NCBI GenBank assembly: GCA_013416395.1
Contig: JACCEP010000010.1
Location: forward strand, 81,477 to 145,476
Source: Alcaligenaceae bacterium
GTDB taxonomy: Bacteria > Pseudomonadota > Gammaproteobacteria > Burkholderiales > Burkholderiaceae_B
Direction of reading: 5' to 3'
DNA length: 64,000 bases
Shown: in pieces, positions 24,902 to 34,126 of the stretch
Layout of the letters: each line of letters starts with the position of its first letter
Position numbering within the stretch: position 1 is the stretch's first letter
Notes under the pieces: generated by a model
Databases searched by the model: none
What the model was told of the DNA's origin: nothing
Seen by the model: the letters and a program-made list of their open reading frames with translations, nothing else
Position numbers and translations under genes: made by a program

Positions 24902-26269
24902 TTATACAACCCCAAGCCCACGCAGCATAACCAGTGCAATAAGCAAGGGCGTGACGTAGCGCAGCAGTACAAATACCATGGTGGTCAGTTTGGCATTGCG
25001 CAGCTGGCCATGGTTGGAAAGCTCAGCCTGTAGTTTGTCACGCCCCCACACCCAGCCAGTAAACAGCGCAATAACAATGCCGCCCGCAGGCAGCAATATG
25101 TTTGACGACACAAAGTCGGGCAGATCAAACAGGTTAAAACCGGCTACATGTATATGGGCCAAAACGCTGCTTGATAGTGCGCTGCCCGCGCCCGGCAAGG
25201 CCACCAGCAATGTGGCCAGAAGCACAGCATGTGAGCGCTGCATATTGAAGCGTTCTTGAAGGATGACAGTAGGCACTTCCATCAGTGACAGCATGGCACC
25301 CATTGCCGCAACTGCCGTCAATACAAAAAACACCACCATCAGGCCGTGACCAAAAGGTATCTGCGAGAACACCGCAGGCAGCGTAATAAATACCAGCGAG
25401 GGGCCGGCCGAAGGGGTAAAGCCAAAGGTGAATACAGCAGGAAAGATGGCAACGCCCGCCAGCATGGAAACGCTTAGGTCGGCAAGCATGACCCGCACTG
25501 CAGTTTGCGGTATGTTTTGATTGGCGGTGAAATAACTGCCATACGTCATCATGGTGCCCATGCCTATAGACAGCTTAAAGAACGCCAGCCCCATCGCTGT
25601 CAATACTACGGTTGCCGTTATTTTGCTGAAATCAGGCCAGAATAGAAACTGCATGGCTTGTTGCGCACCGTCTAGCGTCAACCCTACTGCGCCCAGTATC
25701 AGCAGCAAAATAAACAACAAGGGCATAAGCTTTTTGGTGATGGCTTCAATACCTTGTGCTACCCCCATAATTAGTATGGATGCAACCGCAGCCAATACCA
25801 TCCACTGCCAGAGCAACGATTGCAGTGGGTCAGCGACCAGCTGGGCAAAATCAGCCTGAGTGACCGCCGGGTCGCTGCTCATGATGGTGCCACGCACGGC
25901 CTTGAGGATGTAGGCGAACACCCAGGCCACCACTTCTGAGTAGAACGACATAATTAAGAATGCAGCCAGCATGCCTGACAGCCCCACCAGCCACCAGGGT
26001 TGTCGGCCTGGGGTAAGCGTGCGCATCACCTTAATGGGGTTGGCCCGTACGCTGCGTCCCAACGCAATCTCGGCCATCATGACCGGAAGCCCTATCAGCA
26101 GTGTGGCCAGCAAGTAAATGAGCAGAAAGCCAGCCCCGCCATTGGCTCCGGTCAGGTAGGGCACTTTCCAGATATTGCCAAGCCCTACCGCTGAGCCCAG
26201 CGTGGCGGCAAGTATGCCAAAACTGGTGGAGAAACCGCCGCGGGTGGCGTTAGGCGTGGGTTGCGCCAT
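24902..26269 (-). CDS. Sodium-dependent transporter of the NSS (SNF) family
   Basis: A 455-residue protein with about 11-12 helices. The NSS hallmark is in helix 1: TLGSAVGLGNIWKVPYL, with the Na+-binding loop. GGGAFLL-type sequence appears here as GGAGFLLIYL, followed by MAEIALGRSVRANP. Family members import amino acids or other solutes with Na+; the substrate cannot be read from the sequence. I used the ATG at 26269 (MAQPTPN) because the upstream extension to 26359 is basic and non-conserved. The gene is convergent with the DUF799 gene and follows the CDF exporter on the same strand, 64 bases away. Confidence 0.87.
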   Translation of the reverse strand: MAQPTPNATRGGFSTSFGILAATLGSAVGLGNIWKVPYLTGANGGAGFLLIYLLATLLIGLPVMMAEIALGRSVRANPIKVMRTLTPGRQPWWLVGLSGMLAAFLIMSFYSEVVAWVFAYILKAVRGTIMSSDPAVTQADFAQLVADPLQSLLWQWMVLAAVASILIMGVAQGIEAITKKLMPLLFILLLILGAVGLTLDGAQQAMQFLFWPDFSKITATVVLTAMGLAFFKLSIGMGTMMTYGSYFTANQNIPQTAVRVMLADLSVSMLAGVAIFPAVFTFGFTPSAGPSLVFITLPAVFSQIPFGHGLMVVFFVLTAVAAMGAMLSLMEVPTVILQERFNMQRSHAVLLATLLVALPGAGSALSSSVLAHIHVAGFNLFDLPDFVSSNILLPAGGIVIALFTGWVWGRDKLQAELSNHGQLRNAKLTTMVFVLLRYVTPLLIALVMLRGLGVV

Positions 26270-26333
26270 GCTGTGTCTTCGTGTCAATGTCGATCTGGAT
26301 ATTTTCGCATGCTTGCGGCTAGGTTGTTGTCCT

Positions 26334-27311
26334 TCACCCAGATCGTTGCGTTGGATCACGCTCAGGGCACGCCGCAGAGTTATCTGAACTTCGTGAGGTT
26401 TCAGGTTTCACAAACACGGACGTAACTTCTGGCATGGCCGCGCGAATACGGTTTTCCAGATTAATGACCACCGCTTCAATTTCAGGGGCCCGTAGCGCAT
26501 CTTCAAACTCAACGCTCAAGGCTGCCATGATTTCCCGAGGTGACACATGAACCGACACGACGTTATTGGCGCGAACTATACCGGGTGTTTGGCCGGCAAT
26601 ACGCAGTATAGATTCGCGTACATTCTTGCCGGGCGACTCGCCAATGAGCAGGCCTTTAGTTTCGCGCGTTAGCAGCAGGGCAGTCAGGCCCAGCGTGATG
26701 CCGATAAATATCGATGCCAGGCCGTCCAGCACGGGCAGCTGCAGCGTAACCGAGAAATACACACCAAGAAAGGCGATCAAAATACCCATCAGCGCCGCGC
26801 TATCTTCCAGTAGCACGATGAAAGTCGGTGGGTCTTTACTGCGCACGATGAGCCCAAACACTTCCGAGTACTTGCGTTTTCCCTTGACGTTTTTAAGCGC
26901 ATAAACCCATGATGAACCCTCAAACAGGGTAGCAAGCCCGAGCACGATGTAAGTGACCAGTGGGTTTTCTATGGGGTGAGGGTGCATGATGTGCACAATG
27001 CCCTCGTAGATGGATGCGCCCGCACCTGCCGTAAACAGCAGCAATGCGACGACGAAGCTCCAGAAGTAGATTTCGCGCCCATAACCCAGGGGGTGCTCAT
27101 CGTCTGCTTTTTTTCGACCACGATGCATGCCGTACAGCAGCAAAACTTGGTTAAGTGTATCGACGACTGAGTGAAAGCCCTCGCTCAGCATGGCCGAACT
27201 GCCGGTTACCGCTGCAGCCACAAACTTGCTCACGGCAACCAGAGCATTTCCTGCCAAGGCGAGGTAGACAACGCGTGAAGAAGATGTGGTCTTGATATGG
27301 ACGCGGGCCAT
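26334..27311 (-). CDS. Cation diffusion facilitator (CDF) metal exporter
   Basis: A 325-residue CDF transporter. Six transmembrane helices carry the family signature SAMLSEGFHSVVDTLNQ, in which Ser-Glu-His-Asp lie around the metal site, and the second-site region LLEDSAALMGI. The cytoplasmic C-terminal domain (VHVSPREIMAALSVEF) ends with a Ser/Arg-rich tail. It would export Zn2+, Mn2+ or Fe2+ against protons; the metal cannot be predicted safely. The start ATG at 27311 (MARVHIKTTS) was chosen over the longer frame to 27422, whose residues are not membrane-protein-like. Confidence 0.88.
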   Translation of the reverse strand: MARVHIKTTSSSRVVYLALAGNALVAVSKFVAAAVTGSSAMLSEGFHSVVDTLNQVLLLYGMHRGRKKADDEHPLGYGREIYFWSFVVALLLFTAGAGASIYEGIVHIMHPHPIENPLVTYIVLGLATLFEGSSWVYALKNVKGKRKYSEVFGLIVRSKDPPTFIVLLEDSAALMGILIAFLGVYFSVTLQLPVLDGLASIFIGITLGLTALLLTRETKGLLIGESPGKNVRESILRIAGQTPGIVRANNVVSVHVSPREIMAALSVEFEDALRAPEIEAVVINLENRIRAAMPEVTSVFVKPETSRSSDNSAACPERDPTQRSG

Positions 27312-27455
27312 GCTGTGATTCCTGATTCGAGGATCTAGAAACACGATAGCAGAAAGTGTGCCCAAGATATAACGACATTGCGTCTGCGCGTTTACGGCCT
27401 TTCTTCTCGAACACGTGGGCAACTACAAAAAACGTAGAGTATGTTGGTACGACTT

Positions 27456-27640
27456 CACCGGTCTCGAGGTCGGTCTGGAGCGTAGTCCTACGCTTGCTCT
27501 CTTAGGAAGAATAAGTCCGTGCAAAAATGACAGCTAGATATGTATGGGTGCACCGGCCTTGAGGTTGGTCTGGGGCGTGAACCTAAGCTTGCTCATTTTT
27601 GGAAGAATAAGGCAGCCGTGCAAAAACGATAGTTATATGT
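27456..27640. repeat. Two imperfect copies of a ~97-bp direct repeat
   Basis: Two units align with small indels: CACCGG(T/C)CT(C/T)GAGGT..GTCTGG at 27456 and 27551, GGAAGAATAA at 27505 and 27601, and GTGCAAAAA at 27519 and 27618. A partial third copy begins near 27635. The repeats fill the 350-base space between the CDF gene and the ThDP-enzyme gene; no ORF spans them. Confidence 0.8.
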
Positions 27641-27663
27641 GCACGGCTGCTTCAGGCTTGGGT

Positions 27664-29232
27664 TTAGATCCGGGCTTCGATCAGAAACGGCCCCTTACGA
27701 CTTAGCGCTGAGCGCAGCAAGTCGGCAAAGCCCTCGGCGGTGTCCGCGCTTGCCGCCTCAACTCCAGCGCCTTTGGCCAGGCTGACCCAGTCTAGCGTGG
27801 GCGTGTCCAGATCAAGCATGCGACTGGCATTGCGCCCTGGCTCTCCGGCTCCCACCAGCTTAAGCTCCCCGTGCAAAATGGCATAGCGCTGGTTGGCAAA
27901 GATAACCGTAACCACATCCAGTTGCTCCCGGGCTTGAGTCCACAGGCCCTGAAGCGTGTACATGCCGCTGCCGTCGGCCTGCATCAAAATAACCTTGCGA
28001 TCGGGGCAGGCCACTGCAGCACCGGTCGCCAAGGGAATACCAATGCCGATGGCGCCGCCAGTAATTGCCAGAAAATCATGTGGCGCTGACCCGAAGGTAT
28101 GGCGGAACGAGTCTCGTCCCGAGCTGACCGACTCATCGCAGACGATGGCGTTTTCGGGGCTGAGCGCACCAATAGCCTGTATCACAGCGGTCGCCGTCAA
28201 GGTGCCACTGGGAAGTTCATTGGCATGTCGTTCACACAGATCGGGCGTGACGCTGCGGTCGGCGCCTACAGCCTCGGCCAGTGCGTCAAGCGCCTGAGCC
28301 AGGTCATCACCCGGTTGGGTAAGGTCAATGCGGGCACATGCCTGCGGCACGGGTGAACCGGGCTTGCCCGGGTAAGCAAAGAACGCAGCGGGCATGCGGG
28401 CACCGATCAGAACCAATTGCTCGGTACCTTCGAGCGTTTTGATCGCCAGATCAACATTAAAAGGCAGTCGATCAATCTTGACACGGCCGGCACCGCGCTC
28501 AATACGGCTATTGGCCTGCTGCGCCAGCAGCCGTGCACCGGTCTTGACGGCAATGCGGCTGGCAGCCTCGAGCGCCTTGCTGCGTAGGGCTTTTCCGCCC
28601 AGCATTATGACGGTTTTGCGACCATTGCGCAGGGCGTCGGCGACGGTGCGCAAAGCCAATGCATCGACCTCGGTAGACTGAGGCACCACAGCGCGGCGTG
28701 TGGATGCCGTGGTGTTGGTCCATGCAGCGTCGGCTGGCAAAATAAGCGTGGTAACAGCACCCGGTTCGGTCTGTGCGGCGCTGATGGCCGCTGCAGCTGC
28801 CGGAGAGACATCGTCGGCCGACTGGATGCGCCGAACCCAGTCTGACATGGGGCGGGCCAGGCTTTCGATGTCGCTGGTGAGCGGTGCGTCATAGTTAAGA
28901 TGATATGACGCATGATCGCCAACAATATTGACCATAGGCGTTTGCGCGCGCCGGGCATTGTGCATGTTGGCCAGCCCATTCGCCATGCCCGGTCCAAGAT
29001 GCAGCAGCGTGGCGGCTGGCTTGTCGGCCATGCGTGCATAGCCGTCTGCAGCGCCTGTGACTACGCCTTCAAACAAACCCAGCACACAACGCATTTCAGG
29101 GCGCTTGTCCAGCGACGCCACAAAATGCATTTCTGATGTGCCGGGGTTCGCAAAACATACATCAACATTGTTAACCAGCAGGGTGTCACAAAGACTGTCT
29201 GCACCATTCATGGGAACTGCTTTCTCGCTCAT
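27664..29232 (-). CDS. Thiamine-diphosphate-dependent acetolactate synthase/benzoylformate decarboxylase-like enzyme
   Basis: A 522-residue ThDP enzyme with the three usual domains. The N-terminal domain carries NPGTSEMHF and the activating Glu in LFEGVVTGAADGYARM. The C-terminal domain has the ThDP motif beginning QADGSGMYT and running to IFANQ (Asp-Gly...Asn). It resembles proteins loosely annotated as acetolactate synthase large subunits, but the absence of a small subunit and its position behind a Bug receptor gene suggest a decarboxylase or carboligase in carboxylate catabolism. The Bug gene ends 52 bases upstream on the same strand, so they likely form an operon. The substrate is unknown. 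Confidence 0.82.
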   Translation of the reverse strand: MSEKAVPMNGADSLCDTLLVNNVDVCFANPGTSEMHFVASLDKRPEMRCVLGLFEGVVTGAADGYARMADKPAATLLHLGPGMANGLANMHNARRAQTPMVNIVGDHASYHLNYDAPLTSDIESLARPMSDWVRRIQSADDVSPAAAAAISAAQTEPGAVTTLILPADAAWTNTTASTRRAVVPQSTEVDALALRTVADALRNGRKTVIMLGGKALRSKALEAASRIAVKTGARLLAQQANSRIERGAGRVKIDRLPFNVDLAIKTLEGTEQLVLIGARMPAAFFAYPGKPGSPVPQACARIDLTQPGDDLAQALDALAEAVGADRSVTPDLCERHANELPSGTLTATAVIQAIGALSPENAIVCDESVSSGRDSFRHTFGSAPHDFLAITGGAIGIGIPLATGAAVACPDRKVILMQADGSGMYTLQGLWTQAREQLDVVTVIFANQRYAILHGELKLVGAGEPGRNASRMLDLDTPTLDWVSLAKGAGVEAASADTAEGFADLLRSALSRKGPFLIEARI

Positions 29233-29284
29233 GTTGCTTCTTTATCAAAGTAAGGTTAATCGTTAATCGAAAGAGTTGGCCTGC

Positions 29285-30280
29285 TTACTGTGCCTGTATG
29301 CCATGGCTTTTTATCAGCGCTTGCCAGCGGGTGCGTTCTTTTGTCTCGAACGACGCCAGATCACTGCCGAACAGCGTGCCGGGTTCAAGACTGGACGTGG
29401 CAAACGTCGTTTTTAATTTTTCAGAAGCCAGTGCAGAACGCGCTGCTTCTATCAGCCGATCAACGCGATCCTGTGGCGTATTTTTTGGTGCATACAGCGC
29501 AAACCACGCCGTAACGTCAAAGCCCGGTAAGCCCGATTCGGCCACGGTTGGAAGGTCGGGCAAGGAGGCCGCGCGTTCAGCCGAAGTGACCGCTATGCCT
29601 CTGACTTTGCTTCCGTCTTTAATTTGAGAAAGCGTCGATGGCAGGTTGTCCATCAATATGTCGATCTGGCCGCCAATGAGGGCCGGCATAGAACCTGAAA
29701 CACCCTTAAATGGCACGTGAAGCATCTCCACGCCCGCGGCCTGTTCAAAATAGGCGCCGGTCAGGTGCACAGATGAGCCAATGCCCGGGGTTCCATAGGA
29801 CAGCGGTTTTTCCTTGTGCGCTTTGGCTGCCTCGATAAGGTCTTTAACCGTGTGTATCTTGGACTGGGCATTCACTGCAATGACGTTGGGTGTAGTGCCC
29901 ACCAGCGCGATGGGGGCAAAATCAGACTCAGGGTTAAATGCCATATTGGTGTACAGAAACTGGTTGATGGTTTGTGTGCCAATTGTGCCTACGCCTATGG
30001 TGTAGCCGTCGGGCTTGGCCTGAGCCAGGTGGCCCATACCAATATTGCCGCCGGCACCAGCACGGTTTTCAGCCACTATCGTCTGCTTCAGCTCGGTTTC
30101 CATGGCATGCGCCAGGGTGCGGGCGATGATATCTGTTGTGCCACCCGGTGGGTAGGGAACAACCATGGTAATGGCGCGATCAGGGTAGCCTTGCTGCGCA
30201 AATGCCGAAGTGGCCGCTAGAACAAGAGTAAGAGCAGTGAGGGCTTTAAACGGCGCGCCGCTGGTAGATGCAGGTTTCAT
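29285..30280 (-). CDS. Bug/TctC-family periplasmic solute receptor
   Basis: A 331-residue secreted binding protein with a signal peptide ending SAFAQQ. Family motifs are PDRAITMVVPYPPGGTTD, NRAGAGGNIGMGHLAQAKPDGYT, LHVPFKGVSG and GQIDILMDN. Bug receptors capture carboxylates or related small molecules for tripartite tricarboxylate transporters and are greatly expanded in Alcaligenaceae. No TctA/TctB membrane genes are nearby. The ATG at 30280 has GGAG six bases upstream; the longer frame is not signal-peptide-like. Together with the downstream ThDP enzyme it suggests use of an alpha-keto acid or related ligand (inference). Confidence 0.9.
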   Translation of the reverse strand: MKPASTSGAPFKALTALTLVLAATSAFAQQGYPDRAITMVVPYPPGGTTDIIARTLAHAMETELKQTIVAENRAGAGGNIGMGHLAQAKPDGYTIGVGTIGTQTINQFLYTNMAFNPESDFAPIALVGTTPNVIAVNAQSKIHTVKDLIEAAKAHKEKPLSYGTPGIGSSVHLTGAYFEQAAGVEMLHVPFKGVSGSMPALIGGQIDILMDNLPSTLSQIKDGSKVRGIAVTSAERAASLPDLPTVAESGLPGFDVTAWFALYAPKNTPQDRVDRLIEAARSALASEKLKTTFATSSLEPGTLFGSDLASFETKERTRWQALIKSHGIQAQ

Positions 30281-30435
30281 GGTGTCTCCGTGGTTGTTAT
30301 GTTTTGTCCTACAGACCCAGTATCCTAACCAAAATAAAACACCACGGCCATATAATGACCGTGGTGTGAACATTTACTGACACATTGTTCCGCCCGTTTT
30401 GGGCGCATTGTGGCGCCTGTTTTAGGCGCCTGAAA

Positions 30436-30597
30436 CTAGAAGTTTGAGCAATGGCCCCCGGTAGGTGCCTGACCTGATCCCGCTGCTATAAGCGGTGGCT
30501 CGGTGAATATATCAATGGGAGCGGAAACGGCCCAGTCCCAGGCAAAGAAAGCAATCAAGGCAGCCCAGAAAATCACAGTAAGCAGTGGTTTTTTCAT
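30436..30597 (-). CDS. 53-residue membrane peptide beside the YeeE/YedE transporter
   Basis: A small ORF reading MKKPLLTVIFWAALIAFFAW followed by a short soluble tail (PIDIFTEPPL ... GGHCSNF). It has one hydrophobic helix with a basic start and a single Cys near the C-terminus. AGAGG lies nine bases before its ATG, and the start is 13 bases after the end of the YeeE/YedE gene on the same strand, so it is probably the second gene of that operon. I do not recognise a family. The position suggests an accessory of the transporter or an anchor for a sulfur carrier; both are guesses. Confidence 0.65.
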   Translation of the reverse strand: MKKPLLTVIFWAALIAFFAWDWAVSAPIDIFTEPPLIAAGSGQAPTGGHCSNF

Positions 30598-30610
30598 GAT
30601 TTAGCGCCTC

Positions 30611-31693
30611 TTAAAACTGGTAGTGCCGACGGATGCGCACGCCGATCAATGAACCGCAAAACGCCAGAGGCACCCAGATCCAGCCATGTAGACTGCCTGT
30701 GGAAATACCGCTGACCATGGCGCCAATATTGCAGCCAAAGGCCAGACGCGAACTGTAGCCCAGCAAAAAGCCCGCAATAATGCCAACCATCCACTGTTTG
30801 CTGGTTAACGGCGCTGGCTTGGCCGATGACGACTTGCGTGCAGCAATCCATAGGGCGCCCGCCAGAATGCCGATATTGGTAATGGACGTGACATCCATGA
30901 AAATAGAGTTGGACAGCGAATTGAAATTGACCGTCTGGCTCCAGAAGGCATTGGCCGCAGGGTCAAATACGCCGGCTGCGGATGCAATTTTGGCGCCCCA
31001 CAGGCCAAAGCCATAAACAATGCCCCAAGGCGTGCCAGCAATAACCAAATTAAGGGCTGCCAGCACTGCAAGCACCACCGCGCCAATAAACAATTTTTTA
31101 CTGAACCAGGGTGCTGACTTTCCCGCCCACAACATGGCTGCGCCTCCCAGCGTGAGCAAACCTACGCAGGTCAGGCCAAATGCCTCCCAGGGGCCGTATC
31201 GGGCGACAAGCCCAACCGGTGCCATGCTGCCCAACGCCAGCCACTGTTCAACTTGAGCAGATCCCAAGAAGCTACCCAAGGCGAATACAGGCAAAATTAC
31301 CATGTTTAGCGGTATGCCCAAGCCAGCTTTGTACAGCGTGCCCGAGCCGCAGCCGTCAGCAATTTGCATGGCTGCGCCAAATACGAAAGCGCCGATCAGC
31401 AGGCTGAAACTGGGTGGGCCCAGTGCCGCAACCAAGTCTGTGGGAAAAGCACTGAGCAGAGGCATCGAGATGGCGGCCGCCACAAAAAGCAGTAGCAGTT
31501 GAGCCATAACGCCACTTGCGTCGCGGTGCTCAATCAGCCGTCGCCAACCCGTCGTGAAACCAAAGCGTGCACCTGCGAGCACGCTGCCCATACCGATACC
31601 CACCAGAAACAAAACAGCCTGTCGAATGGATACGAACCAGGCCAGAGAGATAAAAAAGACGGCCATAATGGCCGATAGAGATAAGCGATTCAT
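30611..31693 (-). CDS. YeeE/YedE-family (TsuA-like) thiosulfate/sulfur-compound transporter
   Basis: A 360-residue polytopic membrane protein made of two homologous halves. The conserved Cys-containing loops are DGCGSGTLYK in the first half and AFGCNIGAMVSGI in the second, as in TsuA, which passes thiosulfate between Cys residues. The N-terminal repeat reads ARFGFTTGWRR, where some relatives carry an additional Cys. A rhodanese lies upstream and a 53-residue membrane peptide downstream on the same strand, pointing to uptake or handling of reduced sulfur. A second YedE homologue lies at 38639-39856. Confidence 0.87.
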   Translation of the reverse strand: MNRLSLSAIMAVFFISLAWFVSIRQAVLFLVGIGMGSVLAGARFGFTTGWRRLIEHRDASGVMAQLLLLFVAAAISMPLLSAFPTDLVAALGPPSFSLLIGAFVFGAAMQIADGCGSGTLYKAGLGIPLNMVILPVFALGSFLGSAQVEQWLALGSMAPVGLVARYGPWEAFGLTCVGLLTLGGAAMLWAGKSAPWFSKKLFIGAVVLAVLAALNLVIAGTPWGIVYGFGLWGAKIASAAGVFDPAANAFWSQTVNFNSLSNSIFMDVTSITNIGILAGALWIAARKSSSAKPAPLTSKQWMVGIIAGFLLGYSSRLAFGCNIGAMVSGISTGSLHGWIWVPLAFCGSLIGVRIRRHYQF

Positions 31694-31902
31694 TGCTATT
31701 GATAGTGCGAAAGTAAGTTTGCCCGCCGTGGCGGGCTGGTAAAACTAAAGAGGTGGCCGCGCCGCAAACTACAGCAGGTAAATGCAGTGCCTGGTAGAGG
31801 GCGCGGATACCCTGTGATGACACATGCTGACTTCAGCGTGGGCGATATTGTCGCAGAACGACCGCATTATCGGGAGCGTAAAACGTGCCATCTGGCGAAC
31901 AA

Positions 31903-32847
31903 TCAGGAATTGCCGATTAAGCTTTTGAATTTGTTCATGAGCTGCGATCCACGCCCGGGCACGTTGTCCATGGGCAGCGGGGTGGATGCTTGGGTCCATT
32001 CAGCCAGCGAGGCTGGATAAAGCTTTACATTAGGTTGGCCCACCACCTCTGATAGCGCAAACCAGTCTGTAGCGGCCCAATGCCCGGTGTTGCAGAACGA
32101 GATGGTTTCATCGGCGGGTTTCGTCAATGATTCAGCTGCAATTTTTTTTGCTTCGGCTTCTGATACGAAAATGGCCGTGCCTGGCTTGAACCATTTGTCG
32201 TGTTCCAGATTGACGGCGTTCTTGATGGTGCCAGGTATTTTTGCCGTCGGCGCTTTGGTTTCACCCTTGAAAAAGTTGCTTGGACGGGCGTCGACCAGAC
32301 GCGTGGTGGGCTGATCTAAATGCGTTGCGACATAATCTTCTGTGGCGATGATTTGCTCGTTTAGCGTGGGGGTAAAGCTGGTCTTTTCGACGGCTGGCAC
32401 AGTTTTGTCTTGCGACAGGCCGGCCTCAAGCCATGCGTTGACGCCACCATTAAGTACTGAAAGATTGCCCAGGCCCAGATACTTGAGGGTCCAGTACACC
32501 CGTGCCGAACTGCCGAAATCGGTGGCATTGGCTCCCGAAGACACCACGACGGCATGTGTGTCATGACCCACACCCAGGTTTTGTACCAGGGCGGCCAGTT
32601 CTTTGACCGGTGGTAGTTGCCCGGGGCTTTCTGCCGGGCCACGCCACTGTGCGTAGGGTGCCGAGACAGCTCCGGGGATATGGCCAGCTGCATACTCTTG
32701 CGTCGGCCTGATATCAATAATGCGAACGTTGGCATCTGTGCGGACGGTGTCCAGTTGTGCCGGGGTCAGCAAAGGAGCGGCCAGGGCGCTCGAACCCATG
32801 ACGATAGTGAAGCCTGCGACGAGAGAAGTAAGGAGTTTCATTGCCAT
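31903..32847 (-). CDS. Periplasmic two-domain rhodanese (thiosulfate/mercaptopyruvate sulfurtransferase)
   Basis: A 314-residue secreted sulfurtransferase with signal peptide ending SALAAP. It has two rhodanese domains: the first (IIDIRPTQEYAAGHIPGA) has a Cys-less loop (VVSSGANATDFG), and the second carries the catalytic Cys in FCNTGHWAATDW. The export signal and the neighbouring YeeE/YedE transporter suggest that it processes sulfane sulfur in the periplasm before import. ATG starts at 32847 and 32841 are both possible; neither has a strong Shine-Dalgarno. An AT-rich palindrome lies about 75 bases upstream of the start. Confidence 0.88.
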   Translation of the reverse strand: MAMKLLTSLVAGFTIVMGSSALAAPLLTPAQLDTVRTDANVRIIDIRPTQEYAAGHIPGAVSAPYAQWRGPAESPGQLPPVKELAALVQNLGVGHDTHAVVVSSGANATDFGSSARVYWTLKYLGLGNLSVLNGGVNAWLEAGLSQDKTVPAVEKTSFTPTLNEQIIATEDYVATHLDQPTTRLVDARPSNFFKGETKAPTAKIPGTIKNAVNLEHDKWFKPGTAIFVSEAEAKKIAAESLTKPADETISFCNTGHWAATDWFALSEVVGQPNVKLYPASLAEWTQASTPLPMDNVPGRGSQLMNKFKSLIGNS

Positions 32848-32919
32848 TCAGAAAAAGAAAACAGGGAAGCATCCAATTTTCCCCGTTATGGCGTGTATAT
32901 GGAAATACCGATTTATTAT

Positions 32920-32937
32920 TAATTAATATGCTAATTA
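32920..32937 (-). promoter_or_regulatory. AT-rich palindrome upstream of the rhodanese gene
   Basis: TAATTA (32920-32925) and TAATTA (32932-32937) form an inverted repeat around ATATGC, inside a run of AT. The position, about 75 bases before the rhodanese start, fits an operator. No regulator can be named from this alone; AT-rich sequence makes chance occurrence possible. Confidence 0.3.
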
Positions 32938-33122
32938 GTTATAAGCGTAAATAGTCGCCTGTCGAACTCTCCCTTGTCTTTGGACCTATGTGCCTTGATT
33001 TCCGCCAATACACGCGTCGGGGAACACTAAGGTCAGGGAATAGCACACCAAGGGAAATGCAAAGCTGGCGAGAAGGAGGACTAAGAGTCGGCTGGGCCGG
33101 GGGAAATCAGGCCCGGCAAACA

Positions 33123-33854
33123 TTAAGGCTGCAAAATGCGCTCGAGATTATTAATGTGAATGTGGCGTTGGCCAACCTGCTGGATCATGCCTGCGTTCTC
33201 AAACTCGACCAGCCGGCGGCTTATGGTTTCAGGGGTGGTGCCAAGGTAAGACGCCAGGTCTTTACGTGTCATGGGAAGCATGACCTCATCAGACTGCGCG
33301 TCTTCAGCTAGGTGAGACAGGTATTCAGCAATTCGCGTGTCTACAGACTCAGTTGCAATCACCTTGGACTGCTCTTCGCTTTGATCCAGCCGGCGTGCAA
33401 GCTCGGACAGCAAGTTTAATGAAATGGATGGGTGTAGTACCAGCAGTTTTTGCACGTCGTCGCGGTGAAGCGCGCAGATGTCAGAACGTTCCATTGCCTG
33501 GGCAAATGTGGCGTGCCGTGCATCAGAAAAAATAGCCAGTTCGCCAGTGAAACTGCCGGGCTTAAGAATACGCAGCAATTGTTCCTTGCCAGAACCAGAA
33601 AGACGGTAAATACGTATACGACCTGTATGCACAATATGCAATTGGTTAGTCAGGTCGCCGGGACGGTGGATGAACTCACCTTTTTCGAAGCTGCGCGTTT
33701 TGGCCATACGGGCAATATCCACCAGTTGGTCATGGGGCAGATGATTGAAGATAGGCACCAGCGATACACATACCTGATGCTCTTGGGCATCATGATCTGC
33801 GGCGCATGCCTGTGCGTGAGTTGTCATGGTTGGGGCGCATTCCAGGGTAGTCAT
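33123..33854 (-). CDS. Crp/Fnr-family regulator with FNR-type recognition helix (FLP-like)
   Basis: A 243-residue regulator: cNMP-binding fold (KGEFIHRPGD, HTGRIRIYRL, FTGELAIF), dimer helix, and a C-terminal HTH with LASYLGTTPETISRRL, whose E..SR residues match the FNR class that reads TTGAT-N4-ATCAA. Cys residues occur near the N-terminus (LECAP, QACAA, HQVCVSLVPIF) and one in the sensor domain (DICALHR). Their spacing differs from the classical FNR CxxC cluster, so either an atypical Fe-S site or thiol sensing, as in FLP proteins, is possible. Starts at 33854 and 33827 are both plausible. The gene lies between the sulfur locus and ddh; it may control the anaerobic genes in this window (inference). 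Confidence 0.85.
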   Translation of the reverse strand: MTTLECAPTMTTHAQACAADHDAQEHQVCVSLVPIFNHLPHDQLVDIARMAKTRSFEKGEFIHRPGDLTNQLHIVHTGRIRIYRLSGSGKEQLLRILKPGSFTGELAIFSDARHATFAQAMERSDICALHRDDVQKLLVLHPSISLNLLSELARRLDQSEEQSKVIATESVDTRIAEYLSHLAEDAQSDEVMLPMTRKDLASYLGTTPETISRRLVEFENAGMIQQVGQRHIHINNLERILQP

Positions 33855-34126
33855 AAGGGTTATCTTAGAGCAATCCTGGTAGGCAGTGGGCCTGTGTCGT
33901 GGGTAGGCGTGTGATTGAGCTTGCTTGTTGGCGTCAGGGTGACGCCAAGCTGGACGCCTAAATGGCAAAGAGCCTATAGAAAATAGGGTATGCAAGCGGC
34001 CCGAGCTAACCTTGTCGGTACAATAATCGTGATGTTGCGCTCCCTGGCGACCGAGTATTCTGACTGCACGGCGCCAGGTCGAGACAGTTACGTAGATTTT
34101 AAAACCGCATAATATAAGGATAGTGA

